From Parabacteroides faecis (GTDB lineage Bacteria; Bacteroidota; Bacteroidia; Bacteroidales; Tannerellaceae): a stretch of DNA of 64,000 bases. The notes under the pieces are model-generated. The model was given only the letters and a program-made list of their open reading frames with translations. It did no database searches and was not told where the DNA came from. The stretch's first letter is position 1, and the number at the start of each line of letters is the position of its first letter. The DNA lies in NCBI RefSeq assembly GCF_014647375.1, contig NZ_BMPB01000002.1:310001-374000 (forward strand), written 5' to 3'. Below are positions 10,901-18,223 of this stretch, one piece after another. The translations under genes were made by a program, and so were the position numbers.

Positions 10901-11050
10901 ACGGCAGTAGGAGTAGTTCCGATGATCATCAGCCAAAGTTCCCTCTGGATGCCGATGGGAATCGTGATCTGTGCCGGAACCGTCTTTGCTATGATACTGG
11001 CGGTAACCATCTTACCGGTATTCTACTGGAAGATATTCGGGAATAAGTAG
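7973..11050 (+). CDS. RND efflux transporter permease
   Basis: 1025 residues, the usual length for AcrB/HAE-type pumps. The N-terminal transmembrane helix is followed by the signature of the first porter domain (MPKQEFPEFIIRQGVVVGVY and YPGATSSEVEEQLAKPLE). There are two sets of membrane helices: VSIIIVILVMMILFPFRSAVVA onward near residue 345, and LLRGLLIAVVIIFFFLLFN near residue 870. GMIVDNSIIVIDAY near residue 400 is the helix-4 region, where hydrophobic/amine pumps carry Asp residues for proton relay. It uses the proton gradient to export substrates with the adaptor and TolC. No evidence selects the substrate. Codon usage is like its neighbours. Confidence 0.94.
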   Translation: MKKKRGIIELAMRYNQITLLLIFLLVLLGIYGLVKMPKQEFPEFIIRQGVVVGVYPGATSSEVEEQLAKPLERYLFTFKEVKKKKTYSMSRDGLVYVMVELNDDVNNKDEVWSKIKLGLQNFKSQLPAGVLALIANDDFGDTSALLITLESEDKTYRELEKYLETLEDRLRRIESVSNLRRYGVQNEQIGVYLDKDRMTAYGLDSRMLLTTLFTQGFTTSGGTAKGESLDIPLHFSVSYPSEKEIGEQIIYSDNKGNMIRLKDIARIVREYPEPDSYISNNGKKAIILSMEMREGNNIVEYGRQVDEVLASFQEELPDSVSIRRIADQPKVVNESVTSFIRDLFVSIIIVILVMMILFPFRSAVVAATSIPISIFISIGVMYVTGIPLNTVTLAALIVVLGMIVDNSIIVIDAYLEKLDLGMSRWNAAISSAKDYFGSIFLATLCICIIFFPLLFTMTGQMYDFVEYFPWTITISLMISLVIAMVFIPLFEYAVIKKGLHNRKEKEAKPTFNLLDIVQSVYEKTLKWTFRFPKTTIGIGVLSILLALWMMTRLDQRMMPVADRDQFAVEIYLPQGTPLHRTAEVCDSLYSIMKKDERILSVTSFVGMASPRFQTTYAPNLAGKNYAQFIVNTASPEATVEILDDYTDRYADYFPNAYVKFKQLDYQNVSSPLEIRFSGEDIALLKQAADSMMLALRGIDELEWIHTNYEEMQPEIRVKLDPIEASRLGITKAMASADMAIRYDGLSVGSVWEGDYALPVHLKADKKEEKQPFNQVEDEYIPTAVPGVSVPLRQVSTVEAGWNEGQIVRRNGVRTISVMAQVKRGYTENSMQKKIEKVVKAEIEPILPAGVSMEYGGAKEADLEIIEPLLRGLLIAVVIIFFFLLFNFKKIGLALAALSSLLLCLFGASLGLWMADTAFSVTCVLGVISLMGIIVRNAIIMFEHAQDLRINHHFTPKDAAFDAGKRRMLPIFLTSATTAVGVVPMIISQSSLWMPMGIVICAGTVFAMILAVTILPVFYWKIFGNK

Positions 11051-11113
11051 CCGGAAATAGCAGAACCGATAACTGCAGAGTGCAGATATCCTGATAAAAA
11101 CATCCTTATCTTC

Positions 11114-11207
11114 TATATTTTTGACCCAGGTGCTAAACGTTTACGACCTTGGTGAAAAACGTTTTTGACCTAGGTGCAAAACGTTTTCTACCTAGGTCAA
11201 AAATATA
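11114..11207. repeat. 94 bp imperfect palindrome built of 22 bp tandem units
   Basis: Three 22 bp units start at 11123, 11145 and 11167, with a partial one at 11189. Each carries an ACCTAGGT-like palindrome and an AAACGTTT-like palindrome whose centres are 11 bp apart. The whole block is itself palindromic around 11160/11161. Outer arms 11114-11131 and 11190-11207 match at 17 of 18 positions. It sits 63 bp after the pump stop codon and 48 bp before the TolC gene, inside the efflux operon. Confidence 0.85.
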
Positions 11208-11255
11208 AAAGATCGGGAGGAAAAGATTAGAATCAAATAATAAAAAAAATAGAAT

Positions 11256-12545
11256 ATGCTGAGAAGAGAAATAAGATATAGAATACCTGGCTTGGTTTGT
11301 TTATTGTCCTTGTGTCTGGTTGTAGGGAATGCACAACAGCTTCTTACATTGGAAGAATGCAGCCGGTTGGCATTGGAGAATAATGCACGGATGAAGAATG
11401 CCCGTCTTGATCTGGAAGGGACGCAAGAGACCCGAAAGGAAGCATTTACCAAATACTTCCCTTCTGTCAGTGCAACAGGAGGCGCTTTTGCTTCCGACAA
11501 CGGAATGGCGGAAATGATCTTGATGCCGGGACTGGAAATGACACTGGGGAAAAACGGAGTCATGGGAGGAGTTACTGCCGTCCAGCCTGTATTTGTCGGC
11601 GGACAAATATGGAACAGCAACAAGCTGGCTGCACTGGCTGTAGAGGTTAGCCGTTACCAGATGAAGCAATCGGAAGATGAGGTACTGTTGACGGTCGAGC
11701 AATATTACTGGCAGAACGTCTCTTTGCAGGAAAAGATGAAAACGATCGGGATCATTGAATCGCTGGTCGGTAATCTTTATAAAGATGTCGAAACCTCGGT
11801 AAAAGCCGGTGTTGCCAACCGGAATGAACTGTTGCAGGTACAACTGAAAAAGAACAGTGTTGCCAGCGATCGGCTGAAGGTAGAAAATAATCTGCGCTTG
11901 TCTAAAATGGTATTGGCACAGTATATCGGTGTGGCGGAAGATGATTTCCTTGTCCGTTCTTATTTGCAGGAGCCTTTGCCGTTACCGGAAACTTATCGGG
12001 TCGATCCGATAGCGGCTCTGCCTAATACTGTGGGTTATAAATTATTGGATAAACAGGTTGAGGCGAGCCGCCTGCAATATAAACTGAAAGTCGGCCAAAA
12101 CCTGCCGTCGTTGGGTATAGGAGCCGGTTATATGTATCATAATATTCTGGATACCGATCATTCTTTCGGGATGATCTTTGCTACGGTCAGTATTCCGATC
12201 ACGGACTGGTGGGGAGGGTCGCATGCTATCCGGAAACAGAAACTACAGTTGAAGGCTGCCGAATATACCCGCCAGGATTCGAATGAGAAACTTGTTTTGC
12301 AGATGCAGAAATTATGGAACGAGCTGGAAGAAGCTTATAAGCAGGTCAAACTCTCGGAAGAATCAATCGCGACGGCAGAGGAGAATGTCCGTCTCAGTAC
12401 CGCCTATTACCAGGCTGGGACCGAAACATTGAGCGATTTGCTGGATGCCCAGTCGCTGTTGCAGCAGAGTCGTGATCAATACACAGACGATTATACGAGT
12501 TACCTGATCAAACGTACGCAGTATTTGCAGGCAACAGGGCAGTGA
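11256..12545 (+). CDS. TolC-family outer-membrane efflux channel
   Basis: 429 residues with a signal peptide (LVCLLSLCLVVGNAQQ) and an OEP start, LTLEECSRLALENNARMKNA. Two coiled-coil repeats follow, typical of TolC-like proteins. The second contains EEAYKQVKLSEESIATAEEN and AGTETLSDLLDAQSLLQQ. It forms the outer-membrane tunnel for the adaptor and pump encoded upstream. A 205 bp gap holding a 94 bp palindrome separates it from the pump gene, so its expression could be set apart from the first two genes. Confidence 0.92.
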   Translation: MLRREIRYRIPGLVCLLSLCLVVGNAQQLLTLEECSRLALENNARMKNARLDLEGTQETRKEAFTKYFPSVSATGGAFASDNGMAEMILMPGLEMTLGKNGVMGGVTAVQPVFVGGQIWNSNKLAALAVEVSRYQMKQSEDEVLLTVEQYYWQNVSLQEKMKTIGIIESLVGNLYKDVETSVKAGVANRNELLQVQLKKNSVASDRLKVENNLRLSKMVLAQYIGVAEDDFLVRSYLQEPLPLPETYRVDPIAALPNTVGYKLLDKQVEASRLQYKLKVGQNLPSLGIGAGYMYHNILDTDHSFGMIFATVSIPITDWWGGSHAIRKQKLQLKAAEYTRQDSNEKLVLQMQKLWNELEEAYKQVKLSEESIATAEENVRLSTAYYQAGTETLSDLLDAQSLLQQSRDQYTDDYTSYLIKRTQYLQATGQ

Positions 12546-12568
12546 CGAGATAAGAACTTTACAAAAGC

Positions 12569-12623
12569 AAGCCGGTATTTCCCTTAAAGATTGTCTCGAT
12601 CTTTATTCGGAAAATACCGGCTT
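12569..12623. terminator. Bidirectional terminator between TolC and YhcH-like genes
   Basis: AAGCCGGTATTT (12569-12580) and AAATACCGGCTT (12612-12623) form a perfect 12 bp stem, with a 31 bp loop, between convergent genes. Confidence 0.7.
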
Positions 12624-12640
12624 TGTCGTATCTGGCAATA

Positions 12641-13093
12641 TTATTCTTCTACCTGTACTTTTACGATCACCTTACGGATATTCCCTTCGCCGATGCCGGG
12701 AGCGTGTCCGTCTTCCGGAAAATAAACAGCGAATTGTCCCGGATAGATTTTAGTATAAGCGGTAGGACGATCTACATAGAAGGCAATGTCTTTTGCTTCG
12801 TCGTAAGGAATAGATTCTTCCTGCAGTTCGCAACCGGGCTTCCATCCGATTTTTTCCACGCCTAACAAGGGGAGCTGGATATCGATATATTTTTTATGTG
12901 TTTCGATAGCGGCATCATTTTTGTCTTTACCGGTCAAACTGACCACACTGACGAACAGGCGGGAACCATCCAGTTCATATTTACCATCTTCCACTTTGGA
13001 AAAATCTGTTTCTTTGATGTAATCAAATGCTTTTTTGAAAAGAGGGTGTAAGCGCTCTACTTTTTCTGTGTTATTCAAGGAGTCAAGTATCAT
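12641..13093 (-). CDS. YhcH/YjgK/YiaL family protein
   Basis: 150 residues, the full length of this cupin-fold family (DUF386). Visible family features are the start MILDSLNNTE, the segment ETHKKYIDIQLPLLGVEKIG, and the C-terminal FAVYFPEDGHAPGIG with the metal-binding His. Members are linked to sugar and sialic acid catabolism and to the former beta-galactosidase beta subunit, but the reaction is not known for this one. It stands alone, divergent from copA. A -7-like box on the minus strand at 13168-13175 could drive it. Confidence 0.88.
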   Translation of the reverse strand: MILDSLNNTEKVERLHPLFKKAFDYIKETDFSKVEDGKYELDGSRLFVSVVSLTGKDKNDAAIETHKKYIDIQLPLLGVEKIGWKPGCELQEESIPYDEAKDIAFYVDRPTAYTKIYPGQFAVYFPEDGHAPGIGEGNIRKVIVKVQVEE

Positions 13094-13167
13094 AACTGTA
13101 TTTATTTATAAATTCATTCGTAAATTAGTCTGACAAAGATCGGGTATCCGATTGTTAAATAATAGGA

Positions 13168-13175
13168 CAAAGATA
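13168..13175 (-). promoter_or_regulatory. Putative -7 box for the YhcH-like gene
   Basis: TATCTTTG on the minus strand matches the Bacteroidetes TAnnTTTG element, 75 bp before the start codon. No clear -33 TTTG is seen. Confidence 0.4.
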
Positions 13176-13228
13176 CCAAATAAAACTATTAAATTTATAC
13201 ATATCTTAATCAGGAGTAATGAAAATCC

Positions 13229-13263
13229 GCAACTTTGTTGCAACTGATTTATTTGTATCTTTG
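13229..13263 (+). promoter_or_regulatory. copA promoter with overlapping inverted repeat
   Basis: TTTG at 13234-13237 and TATCTTTG at 13256-13263 are 18 bp apart and fit the Bacteroidetes sigma-ABfr -33/-7 pattern. GCAAC-TTT-GTTGC (13229-13241) is a perfect inverted repeat over the -33 element, a plausible repressor site. Start codon at 13301. Confidence 0.6.
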
Positions 13264-13300
13264 TTCTACAAATAGAATCGGTATAAATAGATACACAATA

Positions 13301-15511
13301 ATGAAAGATATAGAAAGTAAGGTATTGCCCGTCCTGGAGATGAGTTGTGCGGTTTGTGCCAATAACGTGGAAAGCACTGTTAAGGGGCTTTCCGGGGTAG
13401 AAGAGGCATCTGTTAATTTTGCGGCTAACACTTTGTCCGTTAAGTTTCGTCCGTCTGTAATCAGCTTACAGAAAATACAAGAAGCTGTGCAGGGAGCGGG
13501 ATACGATCTGATCATAGAATCGGAAGATCCGCTTGCCGAGCAGGAAGAGATGGCGCGTAAGCATTATAAGAAATTGAAGCGGAATACGATCGGGGCGTGG
13601 GTATTATCCGTGCCCTTGGCGTTGTTGGGAATGGTATTTATGCATATGCCCTATGCTAACTGGATTATGATGGTGCTGGCATTGGCAATTATGTTGCTGT
13701 TCGGCAGAACCTTTTATGTGAGTGGCGCACGCCATGCTGTTCAGGGGAAAGCCAATATGGATACGCTGGTGGCCCTCAGTACGTCTATAGCCTTTATTTT
13801 CAGCTTCTTTAATACTGTATATCCGCAGTTCTGGATTGAAAAAGGGTTGGAGCCACATGTATATTATGAAGCATCGGGTGTGATCATCGCTTTTGTCCTG
13901 CTGGGAAAACTGATGGAAGAACGGGCAAAGAACAGTACATCCTCTGCTATCAAGAGTCTGATGGGATTGCAGCCGAAGACTGCCCGCCTCGTAACGGAAG
14001 GTAAAGAGGAGGAAGTCCCTATTTCTTCCTTAAAGACCGGAAATGTGGTAAGCGTCCGTCCCGGTGAGAAAATTCCTGTGGATGGTGTTTTGCTGCAAGG
14101 CTCTTCTTCTGTGGATGAAAGCATGCTGAGCGGCGAACCGATCCCTGTTGAGAAAGCGGCCGGCGATCGGGTATTGGCTGGTACGATCAATCAGAAAGGT
14201 GCCTTTACGATGGAAGCAACGGGAGTCGGTAATGATACGATCCTGGCACAAATCGTTCAGATGGTACAGGCGGCCCAGGGAAGTAAAGCGCCTGTGCAGC
14301 GCATCGTTGATAAAATAAGTGGTATATTTGTTCCGGTGGTCGTGTTGCTTTCTGTTGTGACATTCATCTGTTGGATGACGATCGGCGGCAGCAGCTATTT
14401 CTCTTACGCACTTCTTTCGGCTGTATCGGTGTTGGTTATTGCCTGTCCGTGTGCTTTAGGTCTGGCAACTCCTACCGCCCTGATGGTCGGAATGGGGAAG
14501 GGGGCTGAAAGACATATACTGATAAAAGATGCTTATGCTTTGGAGACGCTGTGTAAGGTCGACACGATCGTGTTGGATAAGACAGGTACACTGACGGAAG
14601 GAGTTCCGGTAGTTGTCGATTCCTGTTGGTTGACCGAGTCGAATGTCTGCTATCTGGATATCCTTTATACGGCAGAGCTGAAATCGGAACATCCGCTGGC
14701 CTCTGCTATTATCCGTTGGCTGGAAGATTCGGGTGCTTCAACCACTGAAGCGGAAAACTTCGAAAGCCTTACTGGGCGGGGTATCCGTATGGAAGTGGGC
14801 GGTACTGTCTATTGGGTCGGAAGTCAGGGACTGCTTGAAAAGTTCGGAGCCCGGATTCCTGATGATACGATGAAACAGATCGGCAGATGGCAGGAGGAAG
14901 GCATTAGCGTCGTTTATTATGGCGAAGGCGATCGTCTGCTGGCTGTTTTAGCTATCTCGGACCGTATCAAACCCACATCGGCAGAAGCTGTCAGGAAGTT
15001 GACAGAGATGGGAATTGAAGTTCATTTGCTGACGGGCGACGGCGTAAAAACTGCTGAAAGGGTGGCAAATACATTAGGTATAGGGCATTTTAAAGCCGAG
15101 GTGATGCCGAACGATAAGGAGGAATATATCATCGCCCTTCAGAAGCTGGGGAAGAAAGTGGCTATGGTCGGCGACGGCATTAACGATTCACAGGCGCTGG
15201 CCCGTGCAGATGTCAGTATCGCGATGGGAAAAGGTACGGATATTGCGATGGACGTGGCGATGGTCACGCTAATAACTTCCGACCTGTTGTTATTGCCTGA
15301 AGCAATCAAATTGTCGAAACGGACTGTCCGGCTGATCCATCAGAACTTGTTCTGGGCATTTATCTATAACCTGATAGGCATACCTTTGGCAGCGGGGGTA
15401 TTATTCCCGGTAAACGGATTGTTATTGAATCCGATGCTGGCAAGTGCGGCAATGGCGTTCAGCTCCGTATCTGTAGTGCTTAACAGTTTGAGATTGAAAT
15501 TTATGAAGTAA
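13301..15511 (+). CDS. copA: Copper-translocating P-type ATPase
   Basis: 736 residues from ATG at 13301; the longer frame would need TTG at 13235 and add a nonconserved leader. One N-terminal HMA domain carries the metal-binding CAVC (residues 16-19). The P1B-ATPase parts follow: actuator motif SGEP, membrane CPC (C382-P383-C384) typical of Cu+ transport, phosphorylation site DKTGT (D426), and [10 protein letters not shown] hinge motif. It pumps Cu(I) from the cytoplasm for detoxification. A small HMA protein is encoded 20 bp downstream, the usual chaperone arrangement. CPC also occurs in Ag+ pumps, so copper is family-based inference. Confidence 0.92.
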   Translation: MKDIESKVLPVLEMSCAVCANNVESTVKGLSGVEEASVNFAANTLSVKFRPSVISLQKIQEAVQGAGYDLIIESEDPLAEQEEMARKHYKKLKRNTIGAWVLSVPLALLGMVFMHMPYANWIMMVLALAIMLLFGRTFYVSGARHAVQGKANMDTLVALSTSIAFIFSFFNTVYPQFWIEKGLEPHVYYEASGVIIAFVLLGKLMEERAKNSTSSAIKSLMGLQPKTARLVTEGKEEEVPISSLKTGNVVSVRPGEKIPVDGVLLQGSSSVDESMLSGEPIPVEKAAGDRVLAGTINQKGAFTMEATGVGNDTILAQIVQMVQAAQGSKAPVQRIVDKISGIFVPVVVLLSVVTFICWMTIGGSSYFSYALLSAVSVLVIACPCALGLATPTALMVGMGKGAERHILIKDAYALETLCKVDTIVLDKTGTLTEGVPVVVDSCWLTESNVCYLDILYTAELKSEHPLASAIIRWLEDSGASTTEAENFESLTGRGIRMEVGGTVYWVGSQGLLEKFGARIPDDTMKQIGRWQEEGISVVYYGEGDRLLAVLAISDRIKPTSAEAVRKLTEMGIEVHLLTGDGVKTAERVANTLGIGHFKAEVMPNDKEEYIIALQKLGKKVAMVGDGINDSQALARADVSIAMGKGTDIAMDVAMVTLITSDLLLLPEAIKLSKRTVRLIHQNLFWAFIYNLIGIPLAAGVLFPVNGLLLNPMLASAAMAFSSVSVVLNSLRLKFMK

Positions 15512-15531
15512 TAGTATAAATATAAAAAATT

Positions 15532-15738
15532 ATGGCAACAATGAAATTTAAAACAAACGCAAAATGTGGCGGCTGTGTAGCAGCCATCGGTGCAAAACTG
15601 AATAACGTAGTGAAAGATAACGAATGGTCCATCGATCTGAAATCACCGGACAAGGTATTGGAAGTTACAGCCGATGTTCCGGCTGATGCAGTTGTTGCGG
15701 CAGTTACGGCAGCCGGTTTTAAAGCTGAACAACTGTAA
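15532..15738 (+). CDS. Small heavy-metal-associated (HMA) domain protein, CopZ-like
   Basis: 68 residues, a single HMA fold with the metal-binding CGGC at residues 14-17 (KFKTNAKCGGCVAAIGAKL). Alternating beta and alpha segments fill the whole protein. Located 20 bp after copA and 6 bp before the next gene, it probably delivers Cu(I) to the ATPase. The loop is Gly-Gly rather than the common CxxC filling such as MTC or SGC. Strong Bacteroidetes character, moderate functional certainty. Confidence 0.85.
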   Translation: MATMKFKTNAKCGGCVAAIGAKLNNVVKDNEWSIDLKSPDKVLEVTADVPADAVVAAVTAAGFKAEQL

Positions 15739-15744
15739 CCTCGA

Positions 15745-16404
15745 ATGGTCAGGACCAAACAAAGACAAACTTATGGCGAAGAGGTTGCCAATGTGCTGAC
15801 ACATGGCGCAGGGATGATTTTCGGGGCGGTTGCTCTCATTCTGTTATTGATGGCTTCAATCCGGAGCGGAAATCCCTGGGCTGTCGGCAGTTCGGTGGTT
15901 TATGCCCTTAGTATGACATCTTCTTACGTCACTTCAACCTTTTACCATGCTTCGGCAAATGCCCGGCGTAAAAGATTACTTCGCCGTTTCGACCATAGTG
16001 CGATTTATTTGCATATTGCGGGAACATATACTCCTTTCACCTTAGTAGCCCTTCGTCAGGTTGGTTATTGGGGATGGTCGTTGTTTGCGATTGTCTGGGT
16101 TGCCGCTGTGATAGGGATTTTTCTGAGTTTCCGAAAGATGAAGAAAACGGATCATTTGAAAACGGTCTGTTACCTGGCGATGGGATGGGTGGTTATTATT
16201 GCTTTTAAGCCGTTACTGGATGTCTGTCGACAAACCGGCTCAATGGATGTACTGTACTGGCTGATTGGCGGTGGACTATTTTATACTGTAGGGTGCGTGT
16301 TTTATTTCTTCGATAAATATAAGTATATGCATCCGATGTGGCATTTCTTTGTATTGGGTGGCAGTGTCTGCCATTTTATTTCTGTCTATTTATTGGTAAG
16401 ATAA
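15745..16404 (+). CDS. Hemolysin III / TrhA family membrane protein
   Basis: 219 residues with seven predicted membrane helices. The family start is GEEVANVLTHGAGMIFG, followed by STFYHAS and RRFDHSAIYLHIAGTYTPF, with a C-terminal HPMWHFFVLGGSVCHF. The conserved Ser, His and Asp positions place it in the PAQR-related family (TrhA/YqfA), implicated in membrane energetics or lipid homeostasis in other bacteria. The hemolysin label is historical. It follows the HMA gene by 6 bp and is likely in the copA operon, perhaps only by co-location. Confidence 0.88.
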   Translation: MVRTKQRQTYGEEVANVLTHGAGMIFGAVALILLLMASIRSGNPWAVGSSVVYALSMTSSYVTSTFYHASANARRKRLLRRFDHSAIYLHIAGTYTPFTLVALRQVGYWGWSLFAIVWVAAVIGIFLSFRKMKKTDHLKTVCYLAMGWVVIIAFKPLLDVCRQTGSMDVLYWLIGGGLFYTVGCVFYFFDKYKYMHPMWHFFVLGGSVCHFISVYLLVR

Positions 16405-16439
16405 GAAAAGGAGAAAGTCGACTGGCTTTCTCCTTTTCT
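16404..16439 (+). terminator. Intrinsic terminator after the copA operon
   Basis: AGAAAAGGAGAAAG (16404-16417) pairs perfectly with CTTTCTCCTTTTCT (16426-16439) around an 8 bp loop, immediately after the TrhA stop codon. Confidence 0.75.
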
Positions 16440-16449
16440 GTAATGATTA

Positions 16450-16560
16450 TTATTTTTCTTCCGGATGTTTCTTTTTGTACTGCCAGTCGTCATAGGTAAG
16501 GTAAGCAAGCAATACTAACCCAAAAATGCTTAGTCCTCCAAATAAATAAATAGCTTCCAT
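16450..16560 (-). CDS. 36-residue single-pass membrane microprotein
   Basis: The reading frame MEAIYLFGGLSIFGLVLLAY followed by a charged tail (TYDDWQYKKKHPEEK) starts 1 bp after the stop codon of the small protein at 16562-16774 and ends in TAA. The first 21 residues form a membrane helix; the tail is polar and Lys-rich, so an N-out, C-in orientation is expected. Tight coupling to the upstream gene supports translation. It has the look of the short accessory proteins found near symporters, but no symporter is adjacent. No family is recognised. Confidence 0.65.
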   Translation of the reverse strand: MEAIYLFGGLSIFGLVLLAYLTYDDWQYKKKHPEEK

Positions 16561-16561
16561 T

Positions 16562-16774
16562 TTATTTCTTTTTTTTCATGTAAAACCTAAATCCTATCTT
16601 TACAAAAACAACAGTCGTAAATACTCCCAGTAATAATACCGATTGTTTATCTGCTTCCATATCCAATAAAGTGCTGAGTACAACTCCTGCAAATACCAAT
16701 TTGGCGATATCGATAAAGAAATCACCAAGCTTTTCATTAATAACCACCTGTGGTGGAATGGTCTTTTGTTTCAT
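16562..16774 (-). CDS. Small membrane protein, DUF6722-like
   Basis: 70 residues. A polar N-terminus and an amphipathic NEKLGDFFIDIAKLVFAG are followed by two hydrophobic segments (VFAGVVLSTLL and SVLLLGVFTTVVFVKIGF) separated by a charged turn, ending in KKKK. This resembles a Bacteroidales family of unknown function that I recall as DUF6722. It is followed within 1 bp by a 36-residue microprotein. No function can be given. Confidence 0.7.
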   Translation of the reverse strand: MKQKTIPPQVVINEKLGDFFIDIAKLVFAGVVLSTLLDMEADKQSVLLLGVFTTVVFVKIGFRFYMKKKK

Positions 16775-16844
16775 AGTTACAAGTTTTAATTATAAAGTAT
16801 TGGCAAATATAGAAAATCCTTTTTAAGAGAACAATTTTTTGTAT

Positions 16845-16884
16845 ATAAATAAAGGCCGGAAATAATCATCCGGCCTTTATTTAT
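16845..16884 (-). terminator. Terminator after TldE gene
   Basis: ATAAATAAAGGCCGG (16845-16859) pairs perfectly over 15 bp with CCGGCCTTTATTTAT (16870-16884). It lies 18 bp downstream of the TldE stop codon on the minus strand, with T-rich flanks. Confidence 0.8.
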
Positions 16885-16902
16885 GGAATATAGGTGAAAA
16901 TC

Positions 16903-18222
16903 TTATAATCCGCTGAAATCAACACCATCGAATAATAATGACGGAATACGCCAGCTGGAGAACAAACGCGGGTCATTTCCGGCTTCAGCCAGATTATTCC
17001 ACAGCGAGATCATATTTCCGGTGGCATTCATTTCAGATATAGGCTGTGTCAGTTTACCTTTTTCGATGAGGAAGCCTTCCACGCCATAGGAGAAATCGCC
17101 GGTTGTACTGTTGCAGTTACCGCCATTGAAACCAGTGACAAGAATACCTTTATCCACGGATTCGATCAAACCGTTCGTATCCTTGTCGCCCATTTGCATT
17201 GTCAGGATGGAAGGAGAGGCGATAGTTGGCTTCACGTCCATTTTGTTGGCAGAATAGGTGTCGATATAGTATGTTTTCAATACTCCGTTTTCAAAGACAG
17301 GCATTCGTTTGGTCGCAACCCCTTCGCCGTCGAAGTAACGGGCACCGGAAGCTTTGAGCAGATGCGGTTCATCGATCAGAGTAAGTTTCTCTCCCAAAAC
17401 CTTTTGGTCGAGCTTGTCAAGCAAGAAAGAGTTTTTCTGTTGAATAGACGAGCCATATAAAGCATCTATAACGGGAGATAACAAACGGCCTGAATTCATG
17501 TTATCAACGATCATGCGATATTTTCCGGAGGCTACTTTCTTTTGTCCCAGTTTGCGAAAAACACGTTCCAATGCTTTGGTTCCCAATCCTTCCTTGATCA
17601 TTGTATCGTAGTATAGGGAAGAATCATACCAGTAAGATTCCGGACGGGCATCGCCTTCGCCACGAATACTGACACTGGCTACCAAGCTGAATGAAGAGCC
17701 GCAGGCTTCACCTTCGAAGCCGTTGCTGGCAACCATATATTTGAAGTCTTTCTCATCGCTATAAGAAGAATTGGCAGAAATGATGCGGTCGTCTTTTCCT
17801 ATCATCTCTTCACAGGTCTTCATTGCCAGTGCAACCTTCTCATCCGGCTGTATGGAGTCGAATTTAGGATCGATCAGTTGCAGGTCTGCACCACCGCCTT
17901 TGTAATAAAGGGATGCGTCAGGAAGTGTACGGGCTTTGTCTTCTGCCAGATAACGGGTTGAGTCGATTCCATTGCGGATAAACTTTTCCAGTTCCTTCTT
18001 GTCCAGACGGTTGGTGGAAAAAGAACCATAACGTCCGTCTACGAATAATTGGATGACCAGACTGTTTTCCGATGCCTGTTGCAGGCGATCGATTTTCATA
18101 TCACGGATTTCAAACGAACTGCTCGAACCATTGTACAGGCTGACACGTGAAGACTGGCAACCATTCTTCAAAGCGAACTCCATGGCCCATTGAGCCAGTT
18201 TTTTATTTTCGTTAGTTATCAT
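16903..18222 (-). CDS. TldE/PmbA-family metallopeptidase subunit
   Basis: 439 residues. It has the PmbA/TldD fold: N-terminal domain from MITNENKKLAQWAMEFALKNG, central domain with VASNGFEGEACGSSFSLVASV, and C-terminal domain with GARYFDGEGVATKRMPVFENG and FSYGVEGFLIEKGKLTQPISEM. The HExxxH zinc motif is absent, as in TldE, the non-catalytic partner of TldD. No signal peptide is seen. It starts 1 bp after the TldD stop codon, so the two are co-translated. TldD/E heterodimers degrade unfolded peptides and mature some peptide natural products in other bacteria. Confidence 0.88.
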   Translation of the reverse strand: MITNENKKLAQWAMEFALKNGCQSSRVSLYNGSSSSFEIRDMKIDRLQQASENSLVIQLFVDGRYGSFSTNRLDKKELEKFIRNGIDSTRYLAEDKARTLPDASLYYKGGGADLQLIDPKFDSIQPDEKVALAMKTCEEMIGKDDRIISANSSYSDEKDFKYMVASNGFEGEACGSSFSLVASVSIRGEGDARPESYWYDSSLYYDTMIKEGLGTKALERVFRKLGQKKVASGKYRMIVDNMNSGRLLSPVIDALYGSSIQQKNSFLLDKLDQKVLGEKLTLIDEPHLLKASGARYFDGEGVATKRMPVFENGVLKTYYIDTYSANKMDVKPTIASPSILTMQMGDKDTNGLIESVDKGILVTGFNGGNCNSTTGDFSYGVEGFLIEKGKLTQPISEMNATGNMISLWNNLAEAGNDPRLFSSWRIPSLLFDGVDFSGL

Positions 18223-18223
18223 A

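Noticed and set aside
11114-11207. Tandem repeats as a CRISPR array
   Set aside because: Units are contiguous with no unique spacers, and no cas genes are present. The same holds for 35753-35839.
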